Positions 36,495 through 45,923 of a DNA stretch of 64,000 bases are shown here, one piece after another; position 1 is the stretch's first letter; each line of letters starts with the position of its first letter. This DNA comes from Gammaproteobacteria bacterium Ga0074134 (GTDB lineage Bacteria; Pseudomonadota; Gammaproteobacteria; Ga0077554; Ga007554). The notes below the pieces were generated by a model that saw only the letters and a list, made by a program, of their open reading frames with translations, ran no database searches and was not told the DNA's origin. The stretch lies in contig LNEJ01000059.1 in assembly GCA_001464965.1 (NCBI GenBank), positions 1 through 64,000 of the forward strand. Reading direction: 5' to 3'. A program made the translations under genes and the position numbers.

Positions 36495-37423
36495 GTGCGG
36501 GGGCTCCCCGCAGCGGCCAGCGCCAGATCGCGCAGGGTGATATCCTGCAATGTCGGGGTGAGCGTTTCGAGGCGCAGACCGGGCGCTAATGCGGCGAGGC
36601 TGTCCTTGAATGCCTGCGGGGTTTGTCCTTTTACGAGCCATACCCGGAGTTGCCGGCCCACCGGGAATATCAGTTCCACCACGGGCAGATTTCGTAGTGC
36701 CTGGCGGTAAGCGCGAGCATCGGGGCCTGACACACCCACCAACAGGGTATCTTCACGGCTCATCAATTCACTTGGTGTACCCTGACGGATCATCCGCCCG
36801 CTTTCCAAAATGCCGACACGGTTGCAGCGTTCGGCTTCGTCCATATTGGCGGTGGCATACAGAATCGCTACACCTTCGGCCCGCACGCCATCGAGCAACT
36901 GCCAGAAGGCTCGCCGCGACACGGGGTCCACCCCCGTGGTGGGCTCATCGAGAAACATCGCCCGCGGCTTGCTGACCAGGGCGCAGGCCAGCGCTAATTT
37001 CTGCATCATGCCACCCGAGAGCTGGCCTGCGCGGCGTCCTTCGAATCCCTTCAGGCCGGTACGGGCGAGCAGATCACGGATGAGAGAAGTTGACGTATCG
37101 CGGTCGAGGCCGTGCAGGTCGGCGAAGAATTCGAGATTTTCCTGCACCGAGAGATCCTGATATTGCCCAAACCCTTGCGGCATATAGGCGATCTGATCGC
37201 GTAACGAGGGACTGGTCGGCGCCAATCCCAATACGCCGAGACGACCCGCAGCGGGGGGCAATTGGCCGATCATGAGACGCAACAACGTACTCTTGCCGGC
37301 GCCGTCGGCGCCAACGATGCCGAAGACCTCACCCGCCTTCACCTCAAGATCTATGCCGTCGAGCACTACTTTATTGCCGTAGGCGAAGCGCAATCCCTCG
37401 GCATGGATAAGCGGCTCACTCAT
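36491..37423 (-). CDS. ABC exporter ATPase, first half of a split YbhF-type ATPase
   Basis: ATP-binding protein of 310 residues: Walker A GADGAGKSTLLRLM, signature LSGGMMQKLALACAL, Walker B MFLDEPTTGVDPVSRR. The region after about 225 is a regulatory C-terminal domain. It retains the canonical LSGG, unlike its neighbour, so the two nucleotide sites are probably asymmetric. Its ATG overlaps the adaptor gene end by 8 bases. Confidence 0.92.
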   Translation of the reverse strand: MSEPLIHAEGLRFAYGNKVVLDGIDLEVKAGEVFGIVGADGAGKSTLLRLMIGQLPPAAGRLGVLGLAPTSPSLRDQIAYMPQGFGQYQDLSVQENLEFFADLHGLDRDTSTSLIRDLLARTGLKGFEGRRAGQLSGGMMQKLALACALVSKPRAMFLDEPTTGVDPVSRRAFWQLLDGVRAEGVAILYATANMDEAERCNRVGILESGRMIRQGTPSELMSREDTLLVGVSGPDARAYRQALRNLPVVELIFPVGRQLRVWLVKGQTPQAFKDSLAALAPGLRLETLTPTLQDITLRDLALAAAGSPRT

Positions 37424-38495
37424 GGCCGGTGGTTTTGAGTTTCACATCGGCAGGCATGCCGATCTTGAGTTGCCCTTGAGCGTTGTCCACTTCCACCTTG
37501 ACGCGATAGACGAGATCGACACGCAGCGCGCGGGTCTCCACCGTCTTGGGGGTGAACTCGGCGGCGGGCGAGATAAAGCTCAGCCGGCCTGAGAACACCT
37601 TGTCCGGCAGTCCATCGACGCGGACTTCGGCCGGCTGTCCTAGTTTGACGCGCGGCAGATCGGTCTCGCTTAGGTAGGCCCGTACCCAGGGCCGGTCGAG
37701 TTCGGCCACTCGAAATATGGGCTGCCCGGCCGCCACGACTTGGCCAGCCTCGGCTAGGCGCACGCTGATCACGCCAGTCACCTGGCTGACAAGCTTCACA
37801 TAACCCAACTGCTGCTCGGCGGTTTTCATCGTGGCTTGGGCGGCGGTCTGCTCGGCGGCCGCGCGTTCGATATCTTCTTTGCGGGGGCCTTCGCGCAGCA
37901 GTGACAGCTGCTGCCTGGCGGTTTCCACTTTGGCTGCGGCGACCGCAGCCTGGGCCTTGACCGTGTCAAACTGCTCCTGGGTCGCAAAGTGCTTGGTGAC
38001 CAGATTACTGATGCGCGCGGCCTCCAAGTTGGCGAGATGCAGACTGGCTTCGGTTTCTGCCAGCGCCGCCTCGGCTGCACGGATGTCCTGCTTGCGCGAT
38101 CCCGCTTTCAGTACCGCCAACGCCTTATGCGCCGAGGCCGCCTGGGCGTGGGCACGCTCAAGCGCCAGATCATAATCACGCGCATCGAGTTCGGCGACGA
38201 CTTGCTGTGCCTGAACCTTCTGGCCCTCATCGGTATTGAGCTGCTTGATGCGTCCGCCCGCCTGGAACGACAAATCCACTTCGCGCGCGTCCACCGTGCC
38301 GGAGAGGGTGATGGTGGATGTGTCGGACTCGCTGTTCCAGGGCCAGTTGCACCCGCCAAGTGCAAAGGCGGCAGCCAGCGTGAAAACGCGCATGGCCTTT
38401 GCGGCTATCGTGTGAATCCGCCGCCGTCCAATCGCATTTGTCTGTTCGAGACGTGTCCAGCTCATTGTGTAGTGAAACAACGTTGAAGTGAGCAT
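37416..38495 (-). CDS. HlyD-family adaptor lipoprotein of ABC exporter (YbhG-like)
   Basis: Membrane-fusion protein of 359 residues. A strong AAGGAGG lies before the ATG at 38495, giving a 34-residue N-terminal leader ahead of a signal with lipobox LGGC (RVFTLAAAFALGGC). An internal ATG at 38393 would start directly at the signal and lacks a good ribosome site. Lipoyl-like halves flank a long coiled coil (about 95-210, Ala/Glu/Lys/Gln-rich), then a beta-barrel (AYLSETDLPRVKLGQPAEVRVDG). It links the inner-membrane ABC exporter to an outer-membrane channel not encoded here. A degenerate repeat copy (38527-38640) lies just upstream. Confidence 0.88.
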   Translation of the reverse strand: MLTSTLFHYTMSWTRLEQTNAIGRRRIHTIAAKAMRVFTLAAAFALGGCNWPWNSESDTSTITLSGTVDAREVDLSFQAGGRIKQLNTDEGQKVQAQQVVAELDARDYDLALERAHAQAASAHKALAVLKAGSRKQDIRAAEAALAETEASLHLANLEAARISNLVTKHFATQEQFDTVKAQAAVAAAKVETARQQLSLLREGPRKEDIERAAAEQTAAQATMKTAEQQLGYVKLVSQVTGVISVRLAEAGQVVAAGQPIFRVAELDRPWVRAYLSETDLPRVKLGQPAEVRVDGLPDKVFSGRLSFISPAAEFTPKTVETRALRVDLVYRVKVEVDNAQGQLKIGMPADVKLKTTGHE

Positions 38496-38526
38496 GTGAC
38501 GACCCCTCCTTGATCGTGGCTATTTT

Positions 38527-38640
38527 TATTCCTACTGTGTCATAAGCTGCCGAGGTGCGCATCGCAGCGTTAGATTTCGGCTCGGAACGCAGTCGGGAAG
38601 CGGCAGGCTACGTGCAAACTCCGCGTCCTCACCGAAATCC
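38527..38640. repeat. Interspersed repeat family, degenerate copy C
   Basis: The sequence from TATTCCTACTGTGTCAT to about 38640 aligns by eye over its length with 62671-62785 in the same orientation, with shared blocks such as GTGCGCAT, GGGAA.CGGCAG, and ACTCCGC. The core also matches the palindromic element at 58925-59085. It occupies the gap between the DUF1828-type gene and the exporter adaptor, hence lies in the likely promoter region of the exporter operon. Confidence 0.7.
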
Positions 38641-38682
38641 GCTTTGTGTTGTATCCCCTGATCGGCTTATGGCCTGGCAGGA

Positions 38683-39462
38683 TTAGGCGACGCGTTTCAA
38701 AACCTTGCGCTGAAAATCATCTTGCGCGTCAAGAGATGCCACCATTTCCCCGCCAACATTAGATAATCGGGCCAAATCTCCTCGGGGAATCACGCTCTGG
38801 TCAGCGAAGATCAGCAGGCAATCAAACTCGGCTTTTTCTCGCAACAGGTGCTCCAAAATGATCGTGGCCAAGCGCGCCTTATCCCTGCCGGGAATGCCGA
38901 AAACAAACAAGGGGGCATACTTTCCGTCAATACGGAAATCAATGGGATAATCTCTCGCATTGGGCATTGCCTCGTACACGTAATTTTCCGTGACTTTTTC
39001 GGTCGGCACGATGTGCAGGAGGGACTCCCGGAGATCCTCATAAAATGTGGATTCTGTCCTCAGCCGGTTCAGGAAGGTGAGATCATGAATTTTAGTCACC
39101 GCTTGTCCGAATCTGAAAAGAGCGATCCCGATGCTTTCCATTGACGTATCCGTGTAAAAGGCGCCATTTTCCTCTCTTATATCCATCTCGTTGAGAATTT
39201 GTTCAAAAATCTTGCCTCGCGTACCTTCACGGAACTTGTCAATATCGTTTTCATAGCTGAGGTGCATCATAGTGTGACCATAATCACTAATACGAAAACC
39301 ACCACTCGGCAATTGCCTGAGGTAGATCGAATAAGTATCGCCATCACTGAACGAGAAGGGGGTTTCAACAAAAATCAGATCGTCCCCCTTCTCGTAAAGA
39401 CGTACCTCGGCACAGAGTGCATTGCAGAGTAACTGTTTAATCTCTTCGGTGGGCATGGTCAT
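38683..39462 (-). CDS. DUF1828/DUF1829-type protein, second gene of an overlapping pair
   Basis: A 259-residue soluble protein. The N-terminal part (EVRLYEKGDDLIFVETPFSFSDGDTYSIYL, read in pieces, about 20-50) and GGFRISDYGHTMMHLSYE fit the DUF1828 family; the C-terminal half (about 160-250, FGIPGRDKARLATIILEHLL) fits DUF1829. No catalytic motif is obvious, though the acidic positions might form a nuclease-like core. Its ATG overlaps the stop of the 174-residue gene by four bases, so the two products are made together. Such pairs occur sporadically near phage-defence and toxin-antitoxin loci; no function is established here. Confidence 0.75.
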   Translation of the reverse strand: MTMPTEEIKQLLCNALCAEVRLYEKGDDLIFVETPFSFSDGDTYSIYLRQLPSGGFRISDYGHTMMHLSYENDIDKFREGTRGKIFEQILNEMDIREENGAFYTDTSMESIGIALFRFGQAVTKIHDLTFLNRLRTESTFYEDLRESLLHIVPTEKVTENYVYEAMPNARDYPIDFRIDGKYAPLFVFGIPGRDKARLATIILEHLLREKAEFDCLLIFADQSVIPRGDLARLSNVGGEMVASLDAQDDFQRKVLKRVA

Positions 39463-39983
39463 TTGAATAAGTCCGGGTGATCTGGTTCTGTAATAATCCC
39501 TTTGATTGCGCAATCGCTAACAAGGCAAGCCAATGCGCCTTTAACGCTGTTATAACGTCTTGACGCATCCTCCGCATACCCTTCGATCTTTTTTCCGGCG
39601 CGGATGTATCGCTCTGTAGCTTTATGGATGTGGCATACAAATCCAAGCTTTTGTTTCTCAATATGGTTTGGATGAGAATGGCTGCTGCCGTTATATCGTG
39701 CCAGTGTTATGGTTTCGCCGCTCGGTGCAAGCCAGCTCAATCCGCAAGAGAAATCATCTTCCAGGTTGCGGTTTTGTCGTACATATAGAACAAAATGATG
39801 GGTGCTATCCACGCTTTCAACGGTAAAGTTTCGTTCGTTATGCCCCGGCTTTTCGCGCCACTTGCTATTAGGGTTAGTAACCCGTTTCGGCATTAATAGC
39901 AGTTCCCCGATTTTTTCGTCAGTCAAACTCTCGGCGCTCATTGGTCTACTCTCGTCATCTGCAAGCTGGCGCAAACATTCCAT
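39459..39983 (-). CDS. Unknown 174-residue protein, first gene of an overlapping pair (DUF6978-like)
   Basis: A soluble, slightly basic protein; I recall similar proteins as DUF6978, with moderate certainty. Features are LPKR-like MPKRVTNPNSKWREKPGHN, then a beta-rich stretch FVLYVRQNRNLEDDFSCGL and RYNGSSHSHPNHIEKQ with HSHPNH, possibly metal-binding, and FVCHIHKATERYI. The C-terminal segment is helical. Start may be at 39983 or at a later Met (15 residues on). The four-base overlap with the DUF1828-type gene argues for a functional pair. Low-GC codons (AAT, TTT, GAT) are more frequent than in flanking genes, hinting at acquisition. Confidence 0.7.
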   Translation of the reverse strand: MECLRQLADDESRPMSAESLTDEKIGELLLMPKRVTNPNSKWREKPGHNERNFTVESVDSTHHFVLYVRQNRNLEDDFSCGLSWLAPSGETITLARYNGSSHSHPNHIEKQKLGFVCHIHKATERYIRAGKKIEGYAEDASRRYNSVKGALACLVSDCAIKGIITEPDHPDLFK

Positions 39984-40015
39984 TGAGCGCCCCGAATAGT
40001 CTCTTAACGTGACCG

Positions 40016-41257
40016 CTAACGGTAGTGCTCAGGATAATCCTGTCGCGCCACCCCCGATTCCACGGCAGCGCGCGCCACGGCGGCCGGTATGCGGTCAATC
40101 AAACGCAGGTCGAACGGTTTGGGGATGATGTAATCGGGGCCGAATTCCAGGTGGTCCAGCTTGTAGGCGTCGAGCACATCGCGGGGTACCGGTTCGTGGG
40201 CCAGCGCCTGCAAGGCGTGCACGGCGGCGATTTGCATGGCCTGGTTGATGCGTGTGGCGCGTACGTCCAGGGCGCCGCGGAAGATGAAGGGAAAGCCCAG
40301 TACATTGTTGACCTGATTGGGGTAATCGCTGCGCCCGGTGGCCATGATCAGGTCGCTGCGCACCGCGTGAGCCACGGCAGGACGGATTTCGGGATCGGGG
40401 TTGGACAAGGCGAAGACGATAGGGCGAGGCGCCATGACTTCCAGCATCTCAGGGGTCACCAAGTCAGGGCCGGACACGCCGATCAGTACGTCCGCGTCCT
40501 GCATGGCGTCGGCCAGGGTGCGCTTATCGGTGTCGATGGCGAACTCGCGCTTGTAGGTGTTAAGGTCGGTGCGGCCGCTGTGTATCACACCCTGGCGGTC
40601 GGTGAGGAAAATATTGTGCTTTTTCGCGCCCAGCGCCACCAGCAGGCGCATCGAGGCGATGCCCGCGGCGCCCGCGCCCAGGCATACGATACGCGCCTCG
40701 CCGATGGATTTGCCTTGCAGTTCCAGGGCGTTGAGCAGGCCGGCGGCGACGATGATGGCGGTGCCATGCTGGTCGTCGTGAAACACAGGAATATCAAGGC
40801 GTTCGATGAGTGCCTCTTCTACTTCGAAGCAGTGTGGTGCGGCGATATCTTCCAGATTGATGCCGCCAAAGGTCGGCGCGATGTGCGCCACGGTGTCGAT
40901 GAAGGCCTGCGTGGAACCGGCGGCGACTTCGATATCAAACACGTCGATGTCGGCGAACTTCTTGAACAGTACCGCCTTGCCTTCCATCACCGGCTTGCCC
41001 GCCAGCGCCCCCACATCGCCCAGGCCCAGCACCGCCGTGCCATCGGTAATCACAGCCACCAGGTTGCCCTTTGCCGTATAGCGGTAGGCGGCTTCGGGAT
41101 CTTTGGCGATTTCGCGCACCGGCTCGGCCACGCCAGGCGTATAGGCCAGGGCCAGCTCGCGCTGGGTGTCGCAAGGCTTGGTGACGGTGATGCCGAGCTT
41201 GCCCGGCTTGGGATGTTCGTGATAGTCGAGGGCGGCTTGCTTGATGTCTTGAGTCAT
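40016..41257 (-). CDS. NAD(P)-dependent malic enzyme, short form
   Basis: Malic enzyme of 413 residues (oxidative decarboxylation of malate to pyruvate). It has the N-terminal [35 protein letters not shown] and FDIEV motifs and a Rossmann GAGAAGIAS. It lacks the phosphotransacetylase-like domain of E. coli MaeB, so it is the short bacterial form. The start at 41257 (MTQDIKQ) gives the usual N-terminus; the frame extends 15 residues upstream. Transcribed with the YecA-like gene 22 bases upstream. Confidence 0.95.
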   Translation of the reverse strand: MTQDIKQAALDYHEHPKPGKLGITVTKPCDTQRELALAYTPGVAEPVREIAKDPEAAYRYTAKGNLVAVITDGTAVLGLGDVGALAGKPVMEGKAVLFKKFADIDVFDIEVAAGSTQAFIDTVAHIAPTFGGINLEDIAAPHCFEVEEALIERLDIPVFHDDQHGTAIIVAAGLLNALELQGKSIGEARIVCLGAGAAGIASMRLLVALGAKKHNIFLTDRQGVIHSGRTDLNTYKREFAIDTDKRTLADAMQDADVLIGVSGPDLVTPEMLEVMAPRPIVFALSNPDPEIRPAVAHAVRSDLIMATGRSDYPNQVNNVLGFPFIFRGALDVRATRINQAMQIAAVHALQALAHEPVPRDVLDAYKLDHLEFGPDYIIPKPFDLRLIDRIPAAVARAAVESGVARQDYPEHYR

Positions 41258-41279
41258 GGTTAAGGTCCGGTCTGGGTTG

Positions 41280-41852
41280 TTAGTGTGCGCGCCAGAAGGC
41301 ATAAACCGCCGCTACGCTGTCTGGCAACATATCGCAAAGGTCCGTCATTTCCTCGGGGCTTAGGGGTGCGATAGGATCTTCCTCGCTCGAAAAGTCTGGC
41401 GGCTCGCCCGCCAGTGCGATGATGGGAAACAGCATATTGCCCAGGTCGCCCTCAAGGTGTTCCATCCACTGTTCTCCACGCAGGCTCATGCCCATCATAA
41501 AGCCACGGCACCAACCCTCGGCGACGGAGTCCGCGTCCTCACTGTCCTCGCTCTGCGGTAGCAGCGGTTGATACTCTTTCCCCACTTGGAGGGTGGCGGC
41601 GATACTGTTGTGCATGCGCATCAGCAAGCCCATGATGTCTTCCGCCTGCCGCGCATCGGCGAAATCCGGATCTCCAGCGAAAACCAAAGGCATCCATTCG
41701 CTGGGCACGATCACCTCCGGCCCGCATATTATGGCAGTCATCAGGCCGTGGATTTCGTCCGGATAGAGGCTTTCCTCGCCGCTGGCGTCCGAAGACAAAA
41801 AGTCGTCGAGGCGTGTGAGTTCCTCGTCAGTAAGTGGTGAGTTCACATTCAT
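41280..41852 (-). CDS. YecA/YgfB-family (UPF0149) protein
   Basis: A 190-residue acidic cytosolic protein. The helical YgfB-type domain shows [32 protein letters not shown], and the [10 protein letters not shown] motif. The C-terminal SEC-C zinc-binding tail found in full-length YecA is absent. In other bacteria relatives affect ribosome-associated or membrane traffic processes; the role of this short form is not known. It is followed by the malic enzyme gene in the same direction. Confidence 0.85.
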   Translation of the reverse strand: MNVNSPLTDEELTRLDDFLSSDASGEESLYPDEIHGLMTAIICGPEVIVPSEWMPLVFAGDPDFADARQAEDIMGLLMRMHNSIAATLQVGKEYQPLLPQSEDSEDADSVAEGWCRGFMMGMSLRGEQWMEHLEGDLGNMLFPIIALAGEPPDFSSEEDPIAPLSPEEMTDLCDMLPDSVAAVYAFWRAH

Positions 41853-42010
41853 GTTTTGGTCCTTTTTGCCTGTGGGATGCCGTGGTACGCAGTGCCCTGC
41901 CGATAGCCTGCGCGGTGAATAAAACGTGCCGTTGTTTTTCAGGATACAAGCTTACATCAAAAAGCCTGTGTACCCCAATGGGCTTTCTCCGTGCCAGAGC
42001 CTTTTTCGGG

Positions 42011-42910
42011 TTAAGAAGCCTGCTTCATTAGTGTGTGGTACGTCGCCAAGCGGCGCACGGAAATTTTTCCTGCGGCTACCGCCTGAAGTACGCTGCAACC
42101 AGGCTCATGGATATGTTTGCAATCGTTGAATTTACACTGGCCAAGAAACGGGCGGAATTCAATGAAGGCATGATCGAGTTGCGTAGCATCAACATGGTGC
42201 AGGCCGAACTCTTGCAGGCCGGGTGAATCGATCAAATGGCTGCTTGCATCCAGGTGGTAAAGTTCGGCGTGGGTGGTGGTGTGACGCCCGGAGTCCAGCG
42301 TTGCCGAAAGATCGCCAGTACGTGCCCGCGCGCCAGGCAGCAGTGCATTGATAATGCTGGATTTGCCCATGCCGGATTGCCCCACCAGCACGCTGGTATG
42401 GCCGGTCAGCATAGGGCGCAAGGGGCTTATGTTTTGTTTTGCGCACAAGGTCAGCAGCGGATAACCCAAGTCACGATAAAGTTGCAGTATGCCCAAAGCA
42501 TGTTGCGTTTCATTCACCATGTCGCTTTTATTGAGCACGATGAGCGCCTTGATGCCCGCCACTTCGGCGGCCACCAGATAACGGTTAAGTAAATCTTCGT
42601 GAAAGCCCGGCACCGCCGCGACCACAATAATGATTTGCGTGACATTGGCGGCAATGATTTTTTCGCGGAACTGATCGGAGCGATGCAGCAGCGAGGTGCG
42701 CGGCTCAACGGATTCGATGACACCATGATTCGATCCGGTGAGCTTGATCTGCACGCGGTCACCACACGCCACGCCGGTTTTTTTGCCGCGCGTCACGCAC
42801 GCAATGATTCTGCCGTCCGCCAATTCTACGACCAGTTGCCGGCCAAAACTGGCGGTGACTTGGCCTGGCAATAGCGAGGTCAATGCGCGTATGAAAGGTG
42901 TCCTGGACAT
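42011..42910 (-). CDS. rsgA: Ribosome small-subunit maturation GTPase RsgA
   Basis: Circularly permuted GTPase of 299 residues that checks 30S subunit maturation. An OB-fold (about 15-80) precedes G motifs in permuted order: NKSDM (G4) first, then GQSGMGKSSIINALL (G1) and DSPGLQEFG (G3). The C-terminal zinc motif CKFNDCKHIHEPGC is complete. The ATG at 42910 is chosen; in-frame sequence continues 17 codons upstream but without family similarity. No strong ribosome site is seen. Confidence 0.96.
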   Translation of the reverse strand: MSRTPFIRALTSLLPGQVTASFGRQLVVELADGRIIACVTRGKKTGVACGDRVQIKLTGSNHGVIESVEPRTSLLHRSDQFREKIIAANVTQIIIVVAAVPGFHEDLLNRYLVAAEVAGIKALIVLNKSDMVNETQHALGILQLYRDLGYPLLTLCAKQNISPLRPMLTGHTSVLVGQSGMGKSSIINALLPGARARTGDLSATLDSGRHTTTHAELYHLDASSHLIDSPGLQEFGLHHVDATQLDHAFIEFRPFLGQCKFNDCKHIHEPGCSVLQAVAAGKISVRRLATYHTLMKQAS

Positions 42911-43096
42911 AGGGGGTTGATCACTGCAATTTTTCACATTTGTGGAGGTGCCCGATAGCACGCTTGTACCAATACGACTGCGTTGGTACCAATACCGGCA
43001 TTGTAGAGGTAACAGTGGACAGCGTCATCTATCGAGTTGCCGGGGGCGCGGCTATGGCATAATTGGCAGTATTCAACTCCAAGCGGAATTTCTCTC

Positions 43097-44134
43097 GTGA
43101 ACCAGATTACCCTTACCCGTCCCGATGACTGGCACTTGCACCTGCGCGATGGCACGGTGCTGGCTACCACCGTTGCGCATACGGCACGCTGCTTTGCTCG
43201 CGCCATCATCATGCCCAATCTCAAGCCGCCGGTCACTACGACGGAGGCGGCGCTGGCCTACCGGGCGCGCATCCTCGCGGCGTTGCCGGAGGGTGCGGGT
43301 TTTGATCCGCTGATGACATTGTACCTCACCGACAATACTCCATCGCAGGAGATCGCACGCGCCAAACTCAGCGGCCATGTGGCGGCGGTGAAGCTCTACC
43401 CGGCGGGGGCGACGACGCATTCCGATGCGGGCGTGACAAAGTTGGAAAAGACGTATCCCGCGCTGGAGGCGATGCAGGAGCATGGATTGCCGCTGCTAAT
43501 CCATGGCGAGGTTACCGATGGCGATATCGACATCTTCGACCGCGAGCGGGTGTTTATCGAGCGCCACCTGATCCCGCTTGCAGCGCGTTTCCCTGCTCTG
43601 CGCATCGTGCTGGAACACATCACCACCAAAGAGGCTGCCGATTATGTGGCAGCGGCAGCGGATAACGTCGCCGCTACCATCACAGTCCATCATTTGCTGC
43701 TCAATCGCAACGCCATGCTGGCGGGCGGCATCCGCCCCCATTACTACTGCCTGCCAGTGCTCAAGCGCGAGATGCATCGCCAGGCGCTAGTGGCGGCGGC
43801 GGTAAGTGGCAGCCCGAAGTTTTTCCTCGGCACCGACAGTGCGCCGCACGCCAGGCACACCAAGGAGGCTGCCTGCGGCTGCGCGGGCATTTACACCGCT
43901 CATGCCGCGATTGAGCTTTATGCCGAGGCCTTTGAGCTGGCGGGTGCCTTGGACAAGCTGGAAGCCTTCGCCAGTTTCCACGGCCCGGATTTTTACCGTC
44001 TGCCGCGCAATAGCGGACGCATCACTCTGCGGCGGCGCGAGTGGCGCGTGCCGGCGTCATTCGACCTGGGCGAGGATACGTTGATCCCCTTCCGTGCCGG
44101 TGAAGCTGTCGCCTGGAGCGTTGCCGATGAATAA
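43097..44134 (+). CDS. pyrC: Dihydroorotase PyrC
   Basis: Class II dihydroorotase of 345 residues, third step of pyrimidine synthesis. Zinc ligands and active-site residues are in [18 protein letters not shown] (carboxylated Lys), [16 protein letters not shown] and [12 protein letters not shown]. The start is a GTG at 43097 with GCGGAA upstream; starting at an upstream in-frame ATG would add 20 residues with no family similarity. Its TAA overlaps the rnt start (ATGAATAA). Confidence 0.95.
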   Translation: MNQITLTRPDDWHLHLRDGTVLATTVAHTARCFARAIIMPNLKPPVTTTEAALAYRARILAALPEGAGFDPLMTLYLTDNTPSQEIARAKLSGHVAAVKLYPAGATTHSDAGVTKLEKTYPALEAMQEHGLPLLIHGEVTDGDIDIFDRERVFIERHLIPLAARFPALRIVLEHITTKEAADYVAAAADNVAATITVHHLLLNRNAMLAGGIRPHYYCLPVLKREMHRQALVAAAVSGSPKFFLGTDSAPHARHTKEAACGCAGIYTAHAAIELYAEAFELAGALDKLEAFASFHGPDFYRLPRNSGRITLRRREWRVPASFDLGEDTLIPFRAGEAVAWSVADE

Positions 44135-44786
44135 TTCTGTGAGCACTCCAGCCAAGTCTCCCATGGCCTCCCGCTTTCGCGGTTTTCTGCCGGTGGTGGT
44201 GGACGTGGAGACGGCGGGATTCAACGCACAGACTGATGCGCTGCTGGAAATCGCCGCAGTCACGCTACGCATGGATGAGGCGGGCGCCATAGGCCCGCAC
44301 GAGACACATGCCTGCCATGTGGAACCGTTTGCGGGCGCGAACCTTGAGCCATCGGCGCTGGCCTTCAACGGCATTGATCCCTATCACCCGTTCCGGTTCG
44401 CAAAGCCCGAGGCCGAGGCCCTGCACGTCATTTTTAATGCGGTGCGCAAGGCGCTCAAGGACAGCGGTTGCACCCGCGCCATCCTGGTAGGGCATAATCC
44501 CTTCTTTGATCTCGGCTTCCTCAATGCCGCGGTGACGCGCACCAAAATCAAGCGCAATCCCTTTCATCCTTTCAGCACGTTCGATACCGCCACCCTGGGT
44601 GGCCTGGCCTACGGCCAAACCGTGCTGGCGCGCGCGGCGCACGCGGCAGGGCTGGAGTGGGACAGCCGCGAGGCGCACTCGGCCATTTACGACGCCAAAA
44701 AAACCGCCGAACTCTTCTGTGCGGTAGTCAACCGCTGGGGAATCCTGCAACGATCAAGCGCTTTGAAAGTGATGGACACGGGTTGA
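44127..44786 (+). CDS. rnt: Ribonuclease T
   Basis: DEDD-family 3'-5' exoribonuclease of 219 residues for tRNA end turnover and maturation of small RNAs. The catalytic motifs [10 protein letters not shown] (ExoI), [14 protein letters not shown] (ExoII) and [14 protein letters not shown] (ExoIII) are intact, as is the NAxxTR basic patch ([17 protein letters not shown]). It starts inside the pyrC stop, so translation is coupled. The N-terminal 24 residues before VVVDVE are slightly longer than in E. coli. Confidence 0.95.
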   Translation: MNNSVSTPAKSPMASRFRGFLPVVVDVETAGFNAQTDALLEIAAVTLRMDEAGAIGPHETHACHVEPFAGANLEPSALAFNGIDPYHPFRFAKPEAEALHVIFNAVRKALKDSGCTRAILVGHNPFFDLGFLNAAVTRTKIKRNPFHPFSTFDTATLGGLAYGQTVLARAAHAAGLEWDSREAHSAIYDAKKTAELFCAVVNRWGILQRSSALKVMDTG

Positions 44787-44877
44787 AATCCCGCGTAATC
44801 TTAGGGGTTTACAGCGTGTTGGTGTTTTGCGGGATTGTTGTTACTGAGGACTGCTGACCCGCCAGCACACAAACCCC

Positions 44878-45831
44878 ATGATGAGTAGAGATGATTTATC
44901 GATAATCGTGGTGGATGACATGCCTCTTGCGTGCGAGGCGGTCTGTCTGCTGCTTGAAGATATCGGCTATCTGGATGTGCGTAGCGCACACAGCGCCAGG
45001 CACGCCTTGGCGTTGTTGATGGAGCGCCCAGCGGATGTGGTGCTCACCGACTGGAATATGCCTGAGATGGATGGGCTGGAGCTCACGCGCCGTATTCGCC
45101 AGGTGGATGAGGATGCCAATCACTACACTTCGATAATCATGGCTACAGCTACCGAAGATCTGGAAGGCATGTTGCTGGCCTTTCAGCATGGCATCGACGA
45201 TTACATGACCAAGCCCCTGCGCAAACAGGAGCTGGCTGCCCGCCTCCATGCCGCGGGGCGTATTGCCGACCTGCAGAACCGGTTGATCGATACCGCCCAA
45301 CGCCTCGATGCTCTCAACAAACAATTGCAGGAGCTGGCGACGACTGATCCACTTACCGGTATTGGTAACCGCCGCTACCTGCAAACCCATCTGGATGCCA
45401 TGCTCGCGGAAACCATGGCGCGTGGCGGCGCCACCTGCCTTGCTCTGATCGACCTCGACCATTTTAAAGCAATCAATGATACCCATGGGCATGGTGTGGG
45501 TGATGAGGTGTTGGTGGCGTTCACCAAATGTTTGCATGGCGTGGCACGGCCGACCGATATAGTGGCGCGGATGGGCGGGGAGGAGTTTGCTGTGGTCATG
45601 CACTACCCGAAGATGAGCAGATGCAACACTGAAGCGTTTGAACGCATTTTGCACGATATAAGCCAACGCCCTATCAAAACCACAGCGGGCGATATTTCTC
45701 TGACCGCTTCGGCTGGGGTATGTTGCTACGTTAGTGGTGAAGCATTGCCGACACCCGAGGCATTGATAAGCCGTGCCGATATCAAGCTGTATCAGGCCAA
45801 GGCGCAGGGGAGGAATCGAGTCGTGTTCTGA
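44878..45831 (+). CDS. Response regulator with diguanylate cyclase domain (REC-GGDEF)
   Basis: A 317-residue two-domain signal protein, PleD/WspR-like. The receiver domain has Asp13/14, phospho-acceptor Asp58 in LTDWNMPEMDG and Lys112 in YMTKP. The GGDEF domain holds the active signature GGEEF (233-237) and an inhibitory RxxD site RPTD (224-227) with the usual 5-residue spacing, so it should make c-di-GMP on phosphorylation, with product inhibition. A coiled linker joins them. No sensor kinase is adjacent. The ATG may be the first or the second of two tandem Met codons. Confidence 0.93.
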   Translation: MMSRDDLSIIVVDDMPLACEAVCLLLEDIGYLDVRSAHSARHALALLMERPADVVLTDWNMPEMDGLELTRRIRQVDEDANHYTSIIMATATEDLEGMLLAFQHGIDDYMTKPLRKQELAARLHAAGRIADLQNRLIDTAQRLDALNKQLQELATTDPLTGIGNRRYLQTHLDAMLAETMARGGATCLALIDLDHFKAINDTHGHGVGDEVLVAFTKCLHGVARPTDIVARMGGEEFAVVMHYPKMSRCNTEAFERILHDISQRPIKTTAGDISLTASAGVCCYVSGEALPTPEALISRADIKLYQAKAQGRNRVVF

Positions 45832-45923
45832 CGCATTGCCACCATTGTTCCCTTCACCGGGATTTACGGTGGAATGTCCCCCTGATTTTCTCCAGTCCCG
45901 CCACGCTTTCTTGAATTATTGCC

